Of a stretch of 63,004 nucleotides of DNA, positions 61,809-63,004 are shown piece by piece (the first letter of the stretch is position 1; each line of letters starts with the position of its first letter). Position numbers and translations under genes: made by a program. Source of the DNA: Flavobacteriaceae bacterium. Its GTDB lineage: Bacteria > Bacteroidota > Bacteroidia > Flavobacteriales > Flavobacteriaceae. The DNA is taken from assembly GCA_013214065.1 (NCBI GenBank), contig JABSPK010000018.1:1-63004 (forward strand), given 5' to 3'. The notes beneath the pieces are model-generated. The model was not told where the DNA came from and searched no databases. It worked only from the letters and a program-made list of their open reading frames with translations.

Positions 61809-62249
61809 TTATTTTGGCCATATTGGATTTTCCCCGGATTCGTCAAGTAAGAATCCAAACTCTATATCTGTGACAACTCCATATTCTTCGTTGAGAGTTG
61901 TCCAAATTCCTTCGTTAAAGTAAGAATTGAATGTAAAATAATGTTCCTTATTCCATTCACTTTTTTTAAGTCCAAAGGCCTTAAATGCTTTGTCAATTTC
62001 CATTCCGATTACCGGTTGTCCATTTATTTTTATTTCAGGATTTGCAGTTCTTACATAACCTAATTTTCCATCATATTTGTTGTAAAAAGTCAATTTCATT
62101 TTCAACTTGTCATACTGATAGACACGATTTTTATCTTCATCTTCTTCGTCAATCTGTATGAGAGTTGGTTGTCCAATTAAATCCAAAACTTCGTTCTCGG
62201 TTAATCCAAACTTTACATCATTAATTCCTATTCCAGTTCTGATTTGCAT
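61809..62249 (-). CDS. cassette-borne protein of unknown function
   Basis: The protein has 146 residues. It begins QIRTGIGINDVKFGLTENEV and DLIGQPTLIQIDEEDEDKNR and has a beta-rich body (YQYDKLKMKLTFYNKYDG; EYGVVTDIEFGFLLDESGEN). No signal peptide or known motif is visible. The NDVKFGLTENEVLDLIGQPT opening resembles small-molecule/immunity-type domains, but I cannot name one. It lies between two inverted copies of the local repeat. Confidence 0.75.
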   Translation of the reverse strand: MQIRTGIGINDVKFGLTENEVLDLIGQPTLIQIDEEDEDKNRVYQYDKLKMKLTFYNKYDGKLGYVRTANPEIKINGQPVIGMEIDKAFKAFGLKKSEWNKEHYFTFNSYFNEGIWTTLNEEYGVVTDIEFGFLLDESGENPIWPK

Positions 62250-62310
62250 AATGATTTACACCGGTCTCGGCTATGATTTCGTTGCGGACATTTCCAACGG
62301 AAATTGTACG
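62244..62310 (+). repeat. cassette-associated repeat, copy B
   Basis: It aligns over nearly 70 bases with the copy at 62864-62933: both read TTTGCAWAATG, then GGCTATGATTTCGTTGCGG and GGAAATTGT. It starts at the 5' end of the gene at 61809-62249, so it forms the leader of that gene. Confidence 0.8.
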
Positions 62311-62360
62311 AATGAAATCTAGCAGGATTAAAAGTTTACAAGTTTAAAGTTAGCAAGAAT

Positions 62361-62397
62361 GTAGCAAGGAATTATAGCCCGTGTTGTGCAGCGTTTT
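62361..62397 (-). repeat. cassette-associated repeat, inverted copy D
   Basis: On the minus strand it reads AAACGCTGCACAACACGGGC followed by TATAATTCCTTGC, matching AAATGCTGTACAACGGTCCG followed by GCTATGATTTCGTTGC of copy C. It lies directly after the DUF4375 gene stop, in inverse orientation to copy C at the gene's other end. Confidence 0.7.
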
Positions 62398-62401
62398 TAT
62401 T

Positions 62402-62860
62402 TTATTCCACCACAAACTTTTGATAGTTATTTCGTATGTAATCTACTCGCAACCTTTCAGGATTCTCAGTTTCCAATAAATCATAAAATTCATCGTCCAA
62501 ACCGTTAAAGTCAGGATTCCGTTTATTTTCAAATTGAGAATCTTGATTTTTAAAAACGTCAATTGCCTTTTCGGTCAAATTCGCAAAATCTTTTGCTCCA
62601 ATTCTCTCAAATCCAGCCATAGCCGTTTTCGCATATTCAAGTCCATAGTTATGGAAGAATTGGTCAAATCCTCCATTTTGCACATCTCCTTCTAAAATCC
62701 ACATAGCTTGAAATTCCGCCATTGCTGGGTCAGCTATTTCTAAACTTTCCCCAAAAGTTCCAAGTTCCAATTCCGCTGATTTATCATAAATCAACGAGAC
62801 TAACTTTTCATCTGTTGATTTTTGTAAATCGGTTAGTGAGTATTTTAATTTTCGAATCAT
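62402..62860 (-). CDS. DUF4375 (DMP19-like) protein
   Basis: The protein has 152 residues. The hallmark VQNGGFDQFFHNYGLEYAKT at about residue 60 is the DUF4375/DMP19 family motif (GGFxQFxxN), with MAGFERIGAKDFANLTEKA following. DMP19 is a DNA-mimic protein of Neisseria that blocks a regulator; most family members are uncharacterised. It is bounded by inverted repeat copies C and D. The AT-rich base composition is unlike the core genes. Confidence 0.88.
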   Translation of the reverse strand: MIRKLKYSLTDLQKSTDEKLVSLIYDKSAELELGTFGESLEIADPAMAEFQAMWILEGDVQNGGFDQFFHNYGLEYAKTAMAGFERIGAKDFANLTEKAIDVFKNQDSQFENKRNPDFNGLDDEFYDLLETENPERLRVDYIRNNYQKFVVE

Positions 62861-62863
62861 TTT

Positions 62864-62933
62864 GCAAAATGCTGTACAACGGTCCGGCTATGATTTCGTT
62901 GCGGCGATTTCCGATAGGAAATTGTCGGTTTAT
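62864..62933 (+). repeat. cassette-associated repeat, copy C
   Basis: This contains the same 21-base core as copy A at 62873-62893 and the extended similarity to copy B. Four to ten bases separate it from the DUF4375 start codon. From 62934 to the window end no gene is recognisable. Confidence 0.9.
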
Positions 62934-63004
62934 AATTCCCCCTATCTCTAGGACAGTTTTTCAATAAAAATAAATATGATAATGATGTTGAAAAGAGGGG
63001 GTCC

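Overview
This window is chromosomal DNA from a marine-type member of the Flavobacteriaceae (Bacteroidota). Several independent signs agree. There are type IX secretion substrates with a PorP/SprF partner. Promoters carry the Bacteroidota -7 element TAnnTTTG and Shine-Dalgarno sequences are weak or absent. A Bacteroidota-only small ribosomal gene (DUF4295/bL38) follows rpmB and rpmG. The repertoire also includes DUF5916, DUF2911, DUF4369 and DUF6249 proteins, a mitochondrial-type aconitase and a zeaxanthin/myxol-type carotenoid cluster.

Layout. 1-5.8 kb: a surface/adhesion locus with a repetitive secreted protein (cut by the window edge), a small secreted protein, a protein with the gliding-motility (type B) sorting domain, and PorP/SprF. 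5.9-8.1 kb: idi, queD, manA and a small conserved protein. 8.1-12.4 kb: leftward DUF4369 lipoprotein, DUF819 permease and a DUF5916 outer-membrane protein. 12.5-15.1 kb: a leftward five-gene, fully overlapping operon (SPFH protein, PH-like membrane protein, DUF4177, alpha/beta hydrolase, Arc-like protein); two of these genes are under 60 codons. 15.2-18.0 kb: an AT-rich insertion with an IS1595-type transposase, an Xre-ImmA/IrrE fusion with duplicated operators, and an unknown gene. 18.2-23.8 kb: AlkB/AraC pair, small secreted protein, MOSC protein, an ECF sigma/anti-sigma pair and a membrane protein. 23.9-36.4 kb: htpG, a candidate structured small RNA, a KAS III enzyme, CoA-binding protein, Na+ symporter, recR, a 2-oxoacid dehydrogenase E2, esterase, exonuclease, FAH-family enzyme, Hpt protein, cinA, and rpmB-rpmG-DUF4295. 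36.5-48 kb: ftsY, DUF2911, amidase, two serine hydrolases, rimO, aquaporin, a second sigma/anti-sigma pair, fasciclin protein and SRPBCC proteins. 48-54.9 kb: a periplasmic-folding set (PPIase-like lipoprotein, SurA-like PPIase), MoxR ATPase, aconitase and two tandem TlpA-like proteins, one lacking its CxxC.

54.8-60.6 kb is a leftward carotenoid operon: a CarH-like MerR/B12-domain regulator, then crtI, crtB, crtZ, a CrtD-like desaturase and a CruF-like hydratase. With idi at the left end it covers much of the isoprenoid-to-carotenoid route; no lycopene cyclase was found here. The presence of CrtD- and CruF-like genes points to a monocyclic myxol/saproxanthin-type pigment rather than plain zeaxanthin.

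60.7-63.0 kb is accessory. After an intact tRNA-Leu(GAG) there is a 22-bp 3' fragment of a second tRNA, a typical integration scar. Beyond it lies AT-rich DNA with two small genes, each lying between related inverted copies of one short repeat. This looks like a cassette-type gene array.

The best candidates for undescribed biology are this cassette array, the Xre-ImmA plus unknown-protein module, the SPFH/Arc-like overlapping operon, the CarH-like regulator with an altered cobalamin ligand, and the hairpin RNA upstream of the KAS III gene.
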